A DNA stretch of 21,529 bases from JADLGF01 sp020849415 (GCA_033812595.1 JAPXTJ010000052.1:1-21529); one strand, 5' to 3'; positions 6,615-14,128 are shown, counted from the first letter of the stretch. Made by a program: numbers and translations. The notes: generated from the letters alone by a model not told the origin.

Positions 6615-8711
6615 ATGTTCCGATGTAAAGTCTGCGGCTGGATTCACGACGGCGCGACCCCGCCCGATGCTTGTCCATCGTGCGGCGCCTCGCCCGATCG
6701 ATTCCGCGCCATGAATACCGAAGAAGTCGATCTCGCCATCCAGGCCTTCCAGAATGAAGGCGCGGTTGGCCAGGGCTTCGATGTCGACGTGGAGGATACC
6801 CGTCGTATCCGCCTGCTCGCCTTCGTCGATGCGTCCTTCTTTTCGCCCTATATGCGCCGGGCCGGCAAGCGCTATCAGCTCTTCACCGGCGACGCGCAGT
6901 GGTTCTCGGACAACATCCCGTGCATGACGGCCTGTCCGAGCCACACCGACATCTCGCGGTACATCGCGCTCATCGCCGATGGCCGCTATTCCGACAGCTA
7001 CGAACTCAATCGCGAGCACAACGTGTTCCCCGGCTGCCTGGGCCGCATGTGCGCCCGGCCGTGCGAGGAAGCGTGCCGCCGCAAGGAAGTCGATGCCCCG
7101 ATCGGCATCTGCTACCTGAAGCGCGTCGCTTCAGATTTCCGCGGTGAATCGCGCCGAGATGTTCCCGGCTTGCCGAACGGCATGCGCGCCGCCGTTATTG
7201 GCGCTGGCGTTTCGGGCCTCACCACCGCACGCCAACTCGCCCGCAAGGGGTACGAGGTCGAGATCTTCGAGAAGTTCCCGGTGCCGGGCGGCGTGATGTG
7301 GACCGGCGTGCCGGAATGGCGCCTGCCGCGCGACATCGTGATGGAAGAGGTCGAGCAGATTCTCGATCTCGGCATCCGGGTTCACTTCAACACCGAGATC
7401 GGCAAGGATCGCTCCTTCCAATCACTCGTCGAAGATTACGAAGTTGTCGTGATGGCGAACGGCTGCCAGATCGCAACCGGCCTCGGCATTCCGGGCGAGG
7501 AACTGGACGGGGTCGTTTCCGGCCTGCAATTCCTCGAGGATGTCAATCTCGGTCAGAAAGACGTCTGGGTACCGAAGCGAGTCGTGACCGTCGGTGGTGG
7601 TTTCACCTCGATGGACTGTGTGCGCACGGTCGTCCGCATGGGCGCCGACGTGTCGATCATGACCTACCGCCGCTCGATCCAGGAGATTCCGGTCGACGAG
7701 ATCGAAATCGAGGAAGCCGAAATCGAGGGCGTCGAAATCCAGTTCATGGTCTCGCCGACCCGGGTAGTCGGTGACGAGAACGGTAAGGTGATCGGCCTCG
7801 AGGTCGTGCGCAACGAACTCGGCGCGCCCGATGCCCGCGGTCGCCGCCGGCCGGAACCGGTCGCCGGCTCCGAGTACATCATCCCGTGCGAAATGGTGCT
7901 TGTCGCCATCGGCCAAAAGCAGGACGACGCCTTCCTCGGCGACATGCTGCCGAATCGCGACCGCCGCGGCGTGCCCTTCCTCGATGAGAATCTCCGCACC
8001 GAACTCCCGAACGTCTGGGCGGTCGGCGACTTCGTGATCAACCCGACCAACTTCATCTCCGCCATCGGCGAAGGCCGGCGCGTGGCCGAAGCGATCGACC
8101 GCGCCCTGCGTGGTACGAGGCCGCTGGTCAAGGAGATGGAAATCACGCGCGTTCCGACCGAGTACGTCTCGACGCCGAACACCCTTCTTTCGGAAGGGAT
8201 CGCCGAGTGGTCGCTCACCTCGATGAGCCGCCGCCTGGTCTGGGGTGATGACTACTCCGGCGTCGGCCGGCAGACGATGCCGTCGCTTTCGGCGATCGAC
8301 CGCGGCATGCGCACCGGTGACACCACCCTCGAAGTCGAGATGGGCTACTCGAAGCCGATCGGATTCGAGGAAGCGAAGCGCTGCCTGCAGTGCCAGCTCA
8401 ATATCTTCATCGATGGCAACCGCTGCATTCTCTGCAATGGCTGTGTCGATGCCTGCCCGCACCAGTGCATCGAAATGATTTCGCCCGAGCGGATTCACTC
8501 GATCGACGGCGATGTGGAACTGGCCGAAATGGCCCGGGCTGAACTCGGCCCGTTCGGCGCCGCCATGGTGATCGACGAGCGCTCCTGCATCCGCTGCGGC
8601 ATCTGCGTCGACTGGTGCCCAACCGAGTGCCTGACGATGGATCACTTCCGCCTCACCCCGGCGGGTGAACGTGAATCGGTCGATCTCTCGGTGCTCGCCG
8701 CATTCCGATAA
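6615..8711 (+). CDS. Rubredoxin-GltD-like FAD/NAD(P) oxidoreductase-ferredoxin fusion
   Basis: A 698-residue electron-transfer flavoprotein. Residues 1-33 are a rubrerythrin-type rubredoxin knuckle (Cys4, Cys7, Cys20, Cys23). Residues 98-170 are the Fe-S domain of glutamate-synthase small subunits and dihydropyrimidine dehydrogenase (Cys103, 107, 141, 146, 150, 154). FAD binds at GAGVSG (196-201), NAD(P)H at VGGGFTSMD (326-334), and AVGDF (469-473) closes the FAD site. The C-terminus holds two [4Fe-4S] motifs: Cys604, 607, 610, 614 and Cys658, 661, 664, 668. Such proteins pass electrons between NAD(P)H and ferredoxin-like carriers. No GltB partner is adjacent, so glutamate synthesis is unlikely; the partner is unknown. 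ATG 6615 is chosen, with AGGAGGG at 6597-6603; a GTG at 6603 lies inside that site. A terminator follows at 8725. Confidence 0.92.
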   Translation: MFRCKVCGWIHDGATPPDACPSCGASPDRFRAMNTEEVDLAIQAFQNEGAVGQGFDVDVEDTRRIRLLAFVDASFFSPYMRRAGKRYQLFTGDAQWFSDNIPCMTACPSHTDISRYIALIADGRYSDSYELNREHNVFPGCLGRMCARPCEEACRRKEVDAPIGICYLKRVASDFRGESRRDVPGLPNGMRAAVIGAGVSGLTTARQLARKGYEVEIFEKFPVPGGVMWTGVPEWRLPRDIVMEEVEQILDLGIRVHFNTEIGKDRSFQSLVEDYEVVVMANGCQIATGLGIPGEELDGVVSGLQFLEDVNLGQKDVWVPKRVVTVGGGFTSMDCVRTVVRMGADVSIMTYRRSIQEIPVDEIEIEEAEIEGVEIQFMVSPTRVVGDENGKVIGLEVVRNELGAPDARGRRRPEPVAGSEYIIPCEMVLVAIGQKQDDAFLGDMLPNRDRRGVPFLDENLRTELPNVWAVGDFVINPTNFISAIGEGRRVAEAIDRALRGTRPLVKEMEITRVPTEYVSTPNTLLSEGIAEWSLTSMSRRLVWGDDYSGVGRQTMPSLSAIDRGMRTGDTTLEVEMGYSKPIGFEEAKRCLQCQLNIFIDGNRCILCNGCVDACPHQCIEMISPERIHSIDGDVELAEMARAELGPFGAAMVIDERSCIRCGICVDWCPTECLTMDHFRLTPAGERESVDLSVLAAFR

Positions 8712-8724
8712 GGATTCCAATCGA

Positions 8725-8761
8725 GCCGCTGCTTCGCCAACTGGTGAAGCAGCGGCTTTTT
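8725..8761 (+). terminator. Rho-independent terminator after the rubredoxin fusion gene
   Basis: Arms 8725-8738 and 8743-8756 pair over 14 bp with one G-U, the loop is AACT, and five T residues follow at 8757-8761. It starts 14 bases after the stop codon and separates this gene from the deacetylase gene at 8790. Confidence 0.92.
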
Positions 8762-8789
8762 CGTATCACGCACATGTCAGGGAGACGCC

Positions 8790-9644
8790 ATGACCACCGA
8801 CGATCGCCGCGCCACCGTTTGCCTCACCTTCGATTTCGATTCGATTTCGGTCTGGATCGGTCCGCATGCAGCGCGGTCGCCGAGCATGATCTCGCGCGGT
8901 GAATTCGACGTGATCGGAGTGGAGCGGATTCTGTGCCTGCTCGATCGGGAGCAGATTCCCGCCACCTTCTTCATCCCCGGTCACACGGTCGAGACCTTCC
9001 CCGATTCGGTCCGCGCCATTCTCCGGGCGGGGCACGAAGTTGGGCACCACGGTTACCTGCACGAGAATCCGGTCACGCTCGAACCCGCCGAGGAGCGCCG
9101 CGTGCTCGAACGGGGACTGGAATCGTTCGAAAAGGTGGTCCAGGTCCGCCCCACCGGCTACCGCTCGCCCGCCTGGGATAACAGCGAACAGACGATCGAT
9201 CTCCTCCTCGAATACGGATTTGCCTACGAGTCATCGTTGATGGGCGATGATTTCACTCCATACTGGTGCCGGAGCGGCGATCAGCTCGATCTCGACGGTC
9301 CGTACCGGTTCGGGACGCCGGTCGATCTGGTCGAGCTGCCGGTCTCGTGGATTCTCGATGACCATCCACACTTCGAGTTCTACCGATCCAGCCGGGGTCG
9401 GGCCGATGGACTCTCCGCGCCCTCGAAGGTGAAGGAGATCTGGCTCGGCGAATTCGCCTTCATGCATCGCGATGTGCCGGACGGCGTCTTCACGCTCACC
9501 ATGCACCCGCAGGTGATCGGCCACGGCCACCGGATGCTGATGCTGGAAGAGGTCGTGACGGCAATCAAGGCATACGAAGGGGTCGTTTTCTCCACCACCG
9601 ACGATGCCGCCGCCCGCTTCCGCGAGAAAAACACCATTCAGTAG
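8790..9644 (+). CDS. Polysaccharide deacetylase family protein (NodB fold)
   Basis: A 284-residue protein of the carbohydrate esterase 4 / NodB homology family, which removes N- or O-acetyl groups from polysaccharides such as peptidoglycan, or hydrolyses related amide bonds. The metal-binding motifs are visible: TFDFD (13-17, the family TFDD motif), HHGYLH (86-91, the HxxxH metal ligands), and RSPAWDN (125-131, substrate groove). HPQVIGHGHR near the C-terminus fits the last motif. The sequence pattern, including an acidic TFDFD and a C-terminal HP, resembles the cytosolic PuuE / HpPgdA branch more than secreted chitin deacetylases; there is no signal peptide. The start is ATG 8790 with AGGGAG (8779-8784). 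It lies between a strong terminator and the structured 9645-9919 region, so it is probably monocistronic. The substrate is not determinable. Confidence 0.9.
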   Translation: MTTDDRRATVCLTFDFDSISVWIGPHAARSPSMISRGEFDVIGVERILCLLDREQIPATFFIPGHTVETFPDSVRAILRAGHEVGHHGYLHENPVTLEPAEERRVLERGLESFEKVVQVRPTGYRSPAWDNSEQTIDLLLEYGFAYESSLMGDDFTPYWCRSGDQLDLDGPYRFGTPVDLVELPVSWILDDHPHFEFYRSSRGRADGLSAPSKVKEIWLGEFAFMHRDVPDGVFTLTMHPQVIGHGHRMLMLEEVVTAIKAYEGVVFSTTDDAAARFREKNTIQ

Positions 9645-9663
9645 CGGAATGCACCGAGACGTC

Positions 9664-9715
9664 GTAGGGTTGCGGACGTAAGATCCGCAACCCTACCCCT
9701 ATTGGTGGCATAGGG
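9664..9715. repeat. Two adjacent REP-like hairpins
   Basis: The first hairpin pairs 9664-9676 with 9684-9696 perfectly over 13 bp (arm GTAGGGTTGCGGA, seven-base loop). The second pairs CCCTAT at 9697-9702 with ATAGGG at 9710-9715, seven-base loop. Neither is followed by a T-run. The first begins 19 bases after the deacetylase stop codon and may act as a 3'-end stabiliser, or be a member of a dispersed palindromic repeat family; copy number in the genome cannot be seen here. Confidence 0.6.
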
Positions 9716-9733
9716 AGACCCGCCAGTGATCAC

Positions 9734-9777
9734 GTATCTAACGGTTGACAACGGTTACCAACCGTTGGTTTAGATAC
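9734..9777. promoter_or_regulatory. 44-bp composite palindrome with 10-bp-spaced heptamers
   Basis: Outer arms GTATCTAA (9734-9741) and TTAGATAC (9770-9777) enclose an inner hairpin CAACGGTT / AACCGTTG (9749-9756 and 9760-9767, loop ACC). The heptamer AACGGTT starts at 9740 and again at 9750, and its inverted form AACCGTT starts at 9760, so three copies sit one helical turn apart. This looks like a multi-site operator upstream of the promoter at 9819-9846, though a small mobile palindrome cannot be excluded. Confidence 0.45.
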
Positions 9778-9818
9778 CATTCCGGACCTTTAGCCAGACG
9801 AGATATGTTCCTGAACGC

Positions 9819-9846
9819 TTGACATCCCCGATAGGCCCTCTATCAT
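9819..9846 (+). promoter_or_regulatory. Sigma-70-type promoter for the A-type Fe-S carrier gene
   Basis: A perfect TTGACA (9819-9824) is followed after 16 bases by TATCAT (9841-9846). Transcription would start near 9853, giving a leader of about 67 bases before the ATG at 9920. A second, weaker candidate (TTGACC 9867-9872, 16 bases, TATTCC) lies just downstream. Confidence 0.7.
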
Positions 9847-9854
9847 AGCCCTAG

Positions 9855-9872
9855 GGTCAATTCGCGTTGACC
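9855..9872. promoter_or_regulatory. Palindromic operator candidate at the transcription start
   Basis: GGTCAA (9855-9860) and TTGACC (9867-9872) form a perfect 6-bp inverted repeat with a six-base spacer, directly after the -10 box of the promoter at 9819-9846. A dimeric repressor bound here would block initiation. The right arm also overlaps a possible second -35 box. The binding protein is unknown. Confidence 0.4.
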
Positions 9873-9919
9873 GTCGCGACATTACGTGTATTCCGTTCCG
9901 GTCCTGGAGGATCATACCG

Positions 9920-10282
9920 ATGCTTACCATCACTTCGGCCGCGGCCGATCAACTGAAGTCATTCCTCACCGAGCAGGGCACGCCCGATCACGCGCTGCGC
10001 GTGTTCGTGGCCCCGGGCGGGTGCTCGGGTCTTCAGTACGGCATGACGATCGAGGAGTCCGCGGATGAAGGGGACGAGATCATCGAGGCCGGCGGCGTCC
10101 GGTTGATGGTCGACACCTTCAGCGCCATGTACCTCGGCGGCGCCGAGGTTGACTACGTGAACTCGCTCATGGGCGGTGGTTTCACCGTTCGCAACCCGAA
10201 CGCGGTTGCCGGCTGCGCCTGCGGCCACTCGTTCCAGACCGAGGAACAGGAACAAACCCAGCACGGCTGCGGCTGCAGCTAG
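9920..10282 (+). CDS. A-type iron-sulfur carrier protein (HesB/IscA/ErpA family)
   Basis: A 120-residue protein of the HesB/YadR/YfhF family, which receives Fe-S clusters from a scaffold and delivers them to client enzymes in the cytoplasm. The three cluster ligands of the family are present: Cys35 in APGGCSGLQY and Cys99/Cys101 in GCACGHSF. The length to residue 105 is normal. The tail then adds about 15 polar residues (TEEQEQTQ) and a second Cys-rich end, HGCGCS (Cys117, Cys119), which typical members lack. GGAGG (9906-9910) precedes the ATG by nine bases. No other Isc or Suf gene is adjacent, so it is a stand-alone carrier, plausibly serving the multi-cluster oxidoreductase at 6615-8711 among others. 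Its own promoter and nearby palindromes suggest regulated expression. IscA, ErpA and SufA cannot be told apart from sequence alone. Confidence 0.93.
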   Translation: MLTITSAAADQLKSFLTEQGTPDHALRVFVAPGGCSGLQYGMTIEESADEGDEIIEAGGVRLMVDTFSAMYLGGAEVDYVNSLMGGGFTVRNPNAVAGCACGHSFQTEEQEQTQHGCGCS

Positions 10283-10305
10283 GCGCTGATCCCCGCGTCC
10301 GGTTT

Positions 10306-10338
10306 CGGCCGGTGAACCGATTCTGCGTTCACCGGCCG
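10306..10338 (+). terminator. Hairpin after the Fe-S carrier gene
   Basis: Arms 10306-10317 and 10327-10338 pair perfectly over 12 bp around a nine-base loop, 24 bases after the stop codon. The downstream sequence is GCTGCCAACTTT, with only a distant short T-run, so this is either a weak intrinsic terminator or a 3'-stabilising hairpin. Confidence 0.5.
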
Positions 10339-10384
10339 CTGCCAACTTTCCCGAGTCATCTCCAGCGATCGGCGGAACGATGAC

Positions 10385-10413
10385 TTGCATTTTCATAAGA
10401 AACGTGGTATATT
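10385..10413 (+). promoter_or_regulatory. Sigma-70-type promoter for rpoD
   Basis: TTGCAT (10385-10390), a 17-base spacer, then TATATT (10408-10413). The spacer is A/T-rich compared with the surroundings. The expected start near 10420 leaves a leader of roughly 195 bases before the rpoD ATG. Confidence 0.7.
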
Positions 10414-10419
10414 CTTCCG

Positions 10420-10615
10420 GTTGCGCGAGCGCCCCTGGCCTCGCGCCGATGTCCACCGTTCTTTCGTTGTTCCGCGCGCACATTCGCGCCCGGCGCCTGC
10501 AAACCGCTACCGGGCAGTTACGGACGCTTCGGGGATTCGCTCAGGAATCCCTGTGGTCTGGGTAAGCGCGCTGCCCGAATCACACGTACTGCCCGTTTTA
10601 CCAGGAGGCCGCCAC
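10420..10615 (+). promoter_or_regulatory. Long 5' leader of rpoD
   Basis: About 195 bases separate the inferred transcription start from the ATG at 10616. A perfect 7-bp hairpin lies at 10532-10551 (GGGATTC / GAATCCC, six-base loop). The leader is open in the rpoD frame, but its translation looks random (Arg/Pro-rich) and no ribosome binding site marks an earlier start. AGGAGG at 10603-10608 fixes the start at 10616. I recognise no riboswitch class. Confidence 0.35.
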
Positions 10616-11626
<1,011 letters not shown>

Positions 11627-11643
11627 TTCCGTTGGTGAAAGGC

Positions 11644-11761
11644 CATTGGACACGAAGTCCGATGCTGAAGACGGAAGTGGCTCCGCCACTTAGCGGCCGC
11701 CTGGACCAGCCTTAAGCGTCGGAGATGCTTCCATCCCTAGCCTGTGGCTTCGAGCCACAGG
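11644..11761 (+). ncRNA. Candidate structured RNA of four hairpins downstream of rpoD (omega-RNA-like)
   Basis: Four hairpins follow one another: 11644-11651 with 11657-11664 (8 bp, one G-U); AAGTGGC / GCCACTT at 11675-11681 and 11685-11691 (loop TCC); 11714-11720 with 11724-11730 (7 bp, one G-U, loop GGA); and CCTGTGGCT / AGCCACAGG at 11741-11749 and 11753-11761 (9 bp, loop TCG). The last is followed by GGGAAGCC. A strong final stem ending in a GGGGAAGC-type tail is what I associate with the 3' end of omega RNAs at the right ends of IS200/IS605 (TnpB) elements; no tnpB gene is present. It could equally be an rpoD 3' UTR or a separate small RNA. The structure is seen directly; the class is inference. 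Confidence 0.4.
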
Positions 11762-11789
11762 GGAAGCCGAACGCAGTTAAACATCGAGT

Positions 11790-11821
11790 AAACGGCGGGC
11801 CGTCATCGACCCGCCGTTTTT
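11790..11821 (+). terminator. Rho-independent terminator downstream of rpoD and the structured region
   Basis: AAACGGCGGG (11790-11799) pairs perfectly with CCCGCCGTTT (11810-11819), ten-base loop, and the T-run extends to 11821. It would end transcripts from rpoD or from the hairpin cluster before the MFS promoter at 11834. Confidence 0.85.
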
Positions 11822-11833
11822 CATGCCCGCTGT

Positions 11834-11863
11834 TTGACGCGCCCCGCAGTCAGCCGTCATAAT
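11834..11863 (+). promoter_or_regulatory. Promoter for the MFS transporter gene
   Basis: TTGACG (11834-11839), an 18-base spacer, then CATAAT (11858-11863). It lies just after the terminator at 11790-11821 and gives a leader of about 45 bases before the GTG at 11915. Confidence 0.6.
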
Positions 11864-11914
11864 CCGCGATCTTGCTCGACGAAGCTGTCGTGATCGGTCA
11901 AAGGAGACGGGCAC

Positions 11915-13183
11915 GTGTTTGCATTGCTGCGGGTTCGCGATTTTGGCCTGCTCTGGTTCGCCGGCCTCATCTCCTACATCGGCAGTTTCGGCCTCTTCAT
12001 CGTCGTTCCCCTCCACATCTACCGTCTGACCGATTCCACCCTGGCGGTCGCCGGTCTGCTGGCGGCCAGCACCCTTCCCCGCGTGCTCTTCGGCTCCTTC
12101 GCTGGCGTACTTGTCGATCGCTGGGATCGCAAGCAGGTCATGAAATGGGCCGATCTCATCCGGGCGGTCGCCATCCTCGCAATCCTCTTCGCGCCCAATT
12201 CAATCGCCCTCTTCTATGCGATCGCCACCTTCCAGAGCGTCGTCCGGCTCTTCTACGCGCCGGCGGAGAACGCGCTGCTGCCGCTGCTGATCGACAAGGA
12301 GCGGCTCGTCACCGCCAACGCGTTGAACGCGCTCAATAACCAACTCGGCATGCTGCTCGGACCGGCGATCGCCGCCAGCGCCTACGGGTATTGGGGAATT
12401 CGACCGTCGGTGATCGTGACGAGCGTCACTTTCATGATCTCGGCCGCTTTGATCGCTTCGATACGCTCCCCGGGCCGGTTACCGGTTGAACCCGGCGAGG
12501 AAACGACGATCGAGCGTCCGCTCCAGCGATTGCGCAGTGAGTGGATCGAGGGTATCCGGGTCGTACGGGGTTCACGAACCCTTTCCACGATCTTCGGTTC
12601 CCAGATGCTCTCGTTCCTCGCCGAGGGATTCTTCGCGACGCTCGCGCTAGGGCCGTTCGTGCTCGATGTCCTCGAAGGCACCGAAGCGCAGGTCGGCTGG
12701 TTCACCTCGTCACAGTCGATCGGAGGGCTGGTGGCCGGGGTGATCGTGGTCAAGTTCGTCCACCGCTTCTCCGTGCGCACGCTCTTCGTGGTCGGCGCCG
12801 CGCTGATCGGCGTTTGCGATGCGCTCACCTTCAGCGCCCGTGTCTTCATGCCGGCCGGCAATCCCGCCGTGCTGTGGGCGATGTTCTGGATGGTGGTGGT
12901 CGGTTTCCCGGTGATCGCCTTCATCACCGGACAGCAGTCCTTGATGCAGAACGCCACCGAGGATCGCCATCGCGGCCGGGTCTTCGGCGCGTTCGGCACG
13001 CTCGATGGTCTCGGCATGCTCCTGGGCATTGGCATCGCGGGTGTGCTCGGACAGTGGGTCAGCCTGGCGCCGCTGCTTATCTTCAGCGCATTGCTACGCA
13101 TCGTGAGCGCGGTGATCGCCGCCCGCTTCCTGCCCAGGGACGGGGAGGAAGACGTTACGTCGGTTTCAGCACCCGCCGCCTGA
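11915..13183 (+). CDS. Major facilitator superfamily transporter, exporter type
   Basis: A 422-residue integral membrane protein with about twelve hydrophobic segments. The N-terminus MFALLRVRDFGLLWFAGLIS is characteristic of the MFS_3 / enterobactin-exporter-like group, as is the motif A loop GVLVDRWDRKQV (64-75) between helices 2 and 3. A charged cytoplasmic linker around residues 189-212 (PGRLPVEPGEETTIERPLQR) separates the two six-helix halves. Members use the proton gradient to export drugs, siderophores or other small molecules; the substrate is unknown. The start is GTG 11915 with AAGGAG (11901-11906) eight bases before it; no ATG fits the conserved N-terminus. It has its own promoter, and its last 29 bases overlap the 3' end of the convergent 74-residue gene on the minus strand. 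Confidence 0.92.
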   Translation: MFALLRVRDFGLLWFAGLISYIGSFGLFIVVPLHIYRLTDSTLAVAGLLAASTLPRVLFGSFAGVLVDRWDRKQVMKWADLIRAVAILAILFAPNSIALFYAIATFQSVVRLFYAPAENALLPLLIDKERLVTANALNALNNQLGMLLGPAIAASAYGYWGIRPSVIVTSVTFMISAALIASIRSPGRLPVEPGEETTIERPLQRLRSEWIEGIRVVRGSRTLSTIFGSQMLSFLAEGFFATLALGPFVLDVLEGTEAQVGWFTSSQSIGGLVAGVIVVKFVHRFSVRTLFVVGAALIGVCDALTFSARVFMPAGNPAVLWAMFWMVVVGFPVIAFITGQQSLMQNATEDRHRGRVFGAFGTLDGLGMLLGIGIAGVLGQWVSLAPLLIFSALLRIVSAVIAARFLPRDGEEDVTSVSAPAA

Positions 13184-13379
13184 TCTGCATCACCGTACGC
13201 AGGAGCATGGTGACGAAGATCGCATCGCCCGGCTTAAGGGTTTCGTCGAACGCATCTGACGGAAGCTGCGCCTGGAGGATGTTCTCATCGTCGCCGGTCA
13301 GCGTGAAGAACGCCCGGTACCAAAGCGCGCCGTGGAGCGTGTACGGCTGCAAGCCTTCGAGTTTGCCTTCGTAATCCAT
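13155..13379 (-). CDS. Small 74-aa protein translationally coupled to the zinc-ribbon/SH3 gene
   Basis: A 74-residue soluble protein with no cysteine and no membrane segment. The second half, AQLPSDAFDETLKPGDAIFVTMLLRTVMQIRR, ends in a PGD-x-hydrophobic beta pattern reminiscent of small OB-like/TOBE folds, but the match is too weak to assign. The case for a real gene is positional: the stop codon of the upstream gene and this ATG share one base (TGATG, 13381-13377), the classic layout for reinitiation coupling. No other ribosome binding site is needed. Its 3' end overlaps the convergent MFS gene by 29 bases. It is probably a partner or regulator of the membrane protein encoded just upstream; function unknown. 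Confidence 0.6.
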   Translation of the reverse strand: MDYEGKLEGLQPYTLHGALWYRAFFTLTGDDENILQAQLPSDAFDETLKPGDAIFVTMLLRTVMQIRRRVLKPT

Positions 13380-14017
13380 CAGGCATTCGCCTCGGCTTCA
13401 TCTTCTTCCTCGGCCAGACGGCGATCCTCGTGCGCCCGCGCCGAAATGTAGAGCGCGACGAGTAGCACCAGCAGCGGAGCAACGGTGATGCAGAAAAAGA
13501 GCAGCACGATGCCGGTGTCTTCTTCCCGGCCCCGGGTGAAGACGATGAAGAGCAGCACCGAGATCACGGCGATCAGCGCGATCGTGGCGAGCAATGCGCC
13601 GGGCGTCACACAACCGCGGGCGTTTGTATTGATGTCGGGCAGGGAGGGCGTAGGCTGCGTGGTTGCTTCCGGCGCAGATGGATTGACCTCGCTCAGCTTC
13701 ACGTAGCCGATGCGGCCATCTTCCAGGCGAATGCGCGCGTAATCGGCCGGGGCATCCTCATCGGGCAGCACTTCGAGCGATGTACCGGAGGAGACAATCT
13801 CGACGATCCGTGAGGCATCGTCCGGCAGCTGGAAGACGCGCAGCCCTTCCGTGGCGTGAAACGCATCGACCAGGGTCGAGCCGCAGCGCGCGCAGTAATG
13901 GTTGGATGACGGATTCAGCGCGCCGCAGAGGCCGCAGTAGGTCAGCCCGGACCGCCCCGTGAAGTCGAGCGGCTCCCGGCGGGAGGCCGAATCACGCTCC
14001 TGATCTGACGACGACAC
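13379..14017 (-). CDS. Zinc-ribbon, SH3-like, two-TM membrane protein
   Basis: A 212-residue protein with an N-terminal zinc ribbon (Cys28-x2-Cys31, Cys42-x2-Cys45 in YCGLCGALNP and YCARCGSTL). A bacterial SH3-like domain follows at about 58-115 (LRVFQLPDDAS ... YARIRLEDGRIGYVKLSEV), then a Pro/Thr-rich linker, two transmembrane segments (about 138-161 and 168-192) and an acidic tail (EEEDEAEANA). SH3b domains often bind cell-wall peptides or proline-rich partners. The open frame continues upstream to 14173, but the extra residues are Arg-rich and unconserved-looking; GTG 14017 is chosen because GGGAGG lies ten bases before it. It is divergent from another zinc-ribbon membrane protein (14129) across 111 bases and coupled to the 74-residue gene. 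Role unknown; an envelope-sensing or scaffold role is speculation. Confidence 0.78.
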   Translation of the reverse strand: MSSSDQERDSASRREPLDFTGRSGLTYCGLCGALNPSSNHYCARCGSTLVDAFHATEGLRVFQLPDDASRIVEIVSSGTSLEVLPDEDAPADYARIRLEDGRIGYVKLSEVNPSAPEATTQPTPSLPDINTNARGCVTPGALLATIALIAVISVLLFIVFTRGREEDTGIVLLFFCITVAPLLVLLVALYISARAHEDRRLAEEEDEAEANA

Positions 14018-14128
14018 GCTGACCGCACCTCCCGAAACGACGTGGCAAGACCCGATTCGTCTTATACCATAGGCAGCATCGCGATTTCGGCGCAACGTGG
14101 AACGGACGCGCAACCGGAACGAGGGACC

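Noticed and set aside
6603..6615. GTG 6603 as the start of the rubredoxin fusion protein
   Set aside because: It lies inside the Shine-Dalgarno AGGAGGG, leaving no spacing; ATG 6615 begins directly with the rubredoxin knuckle.
7422..8720. 432-codon minus-strand frame under the rubredoxin fusion gene
   Set aside because: His/Asp/Ala-rich composition typical of antisense frames in GC-rich genes; the plus strand has complete FAD, NAD(P) and Fe-S motifs.
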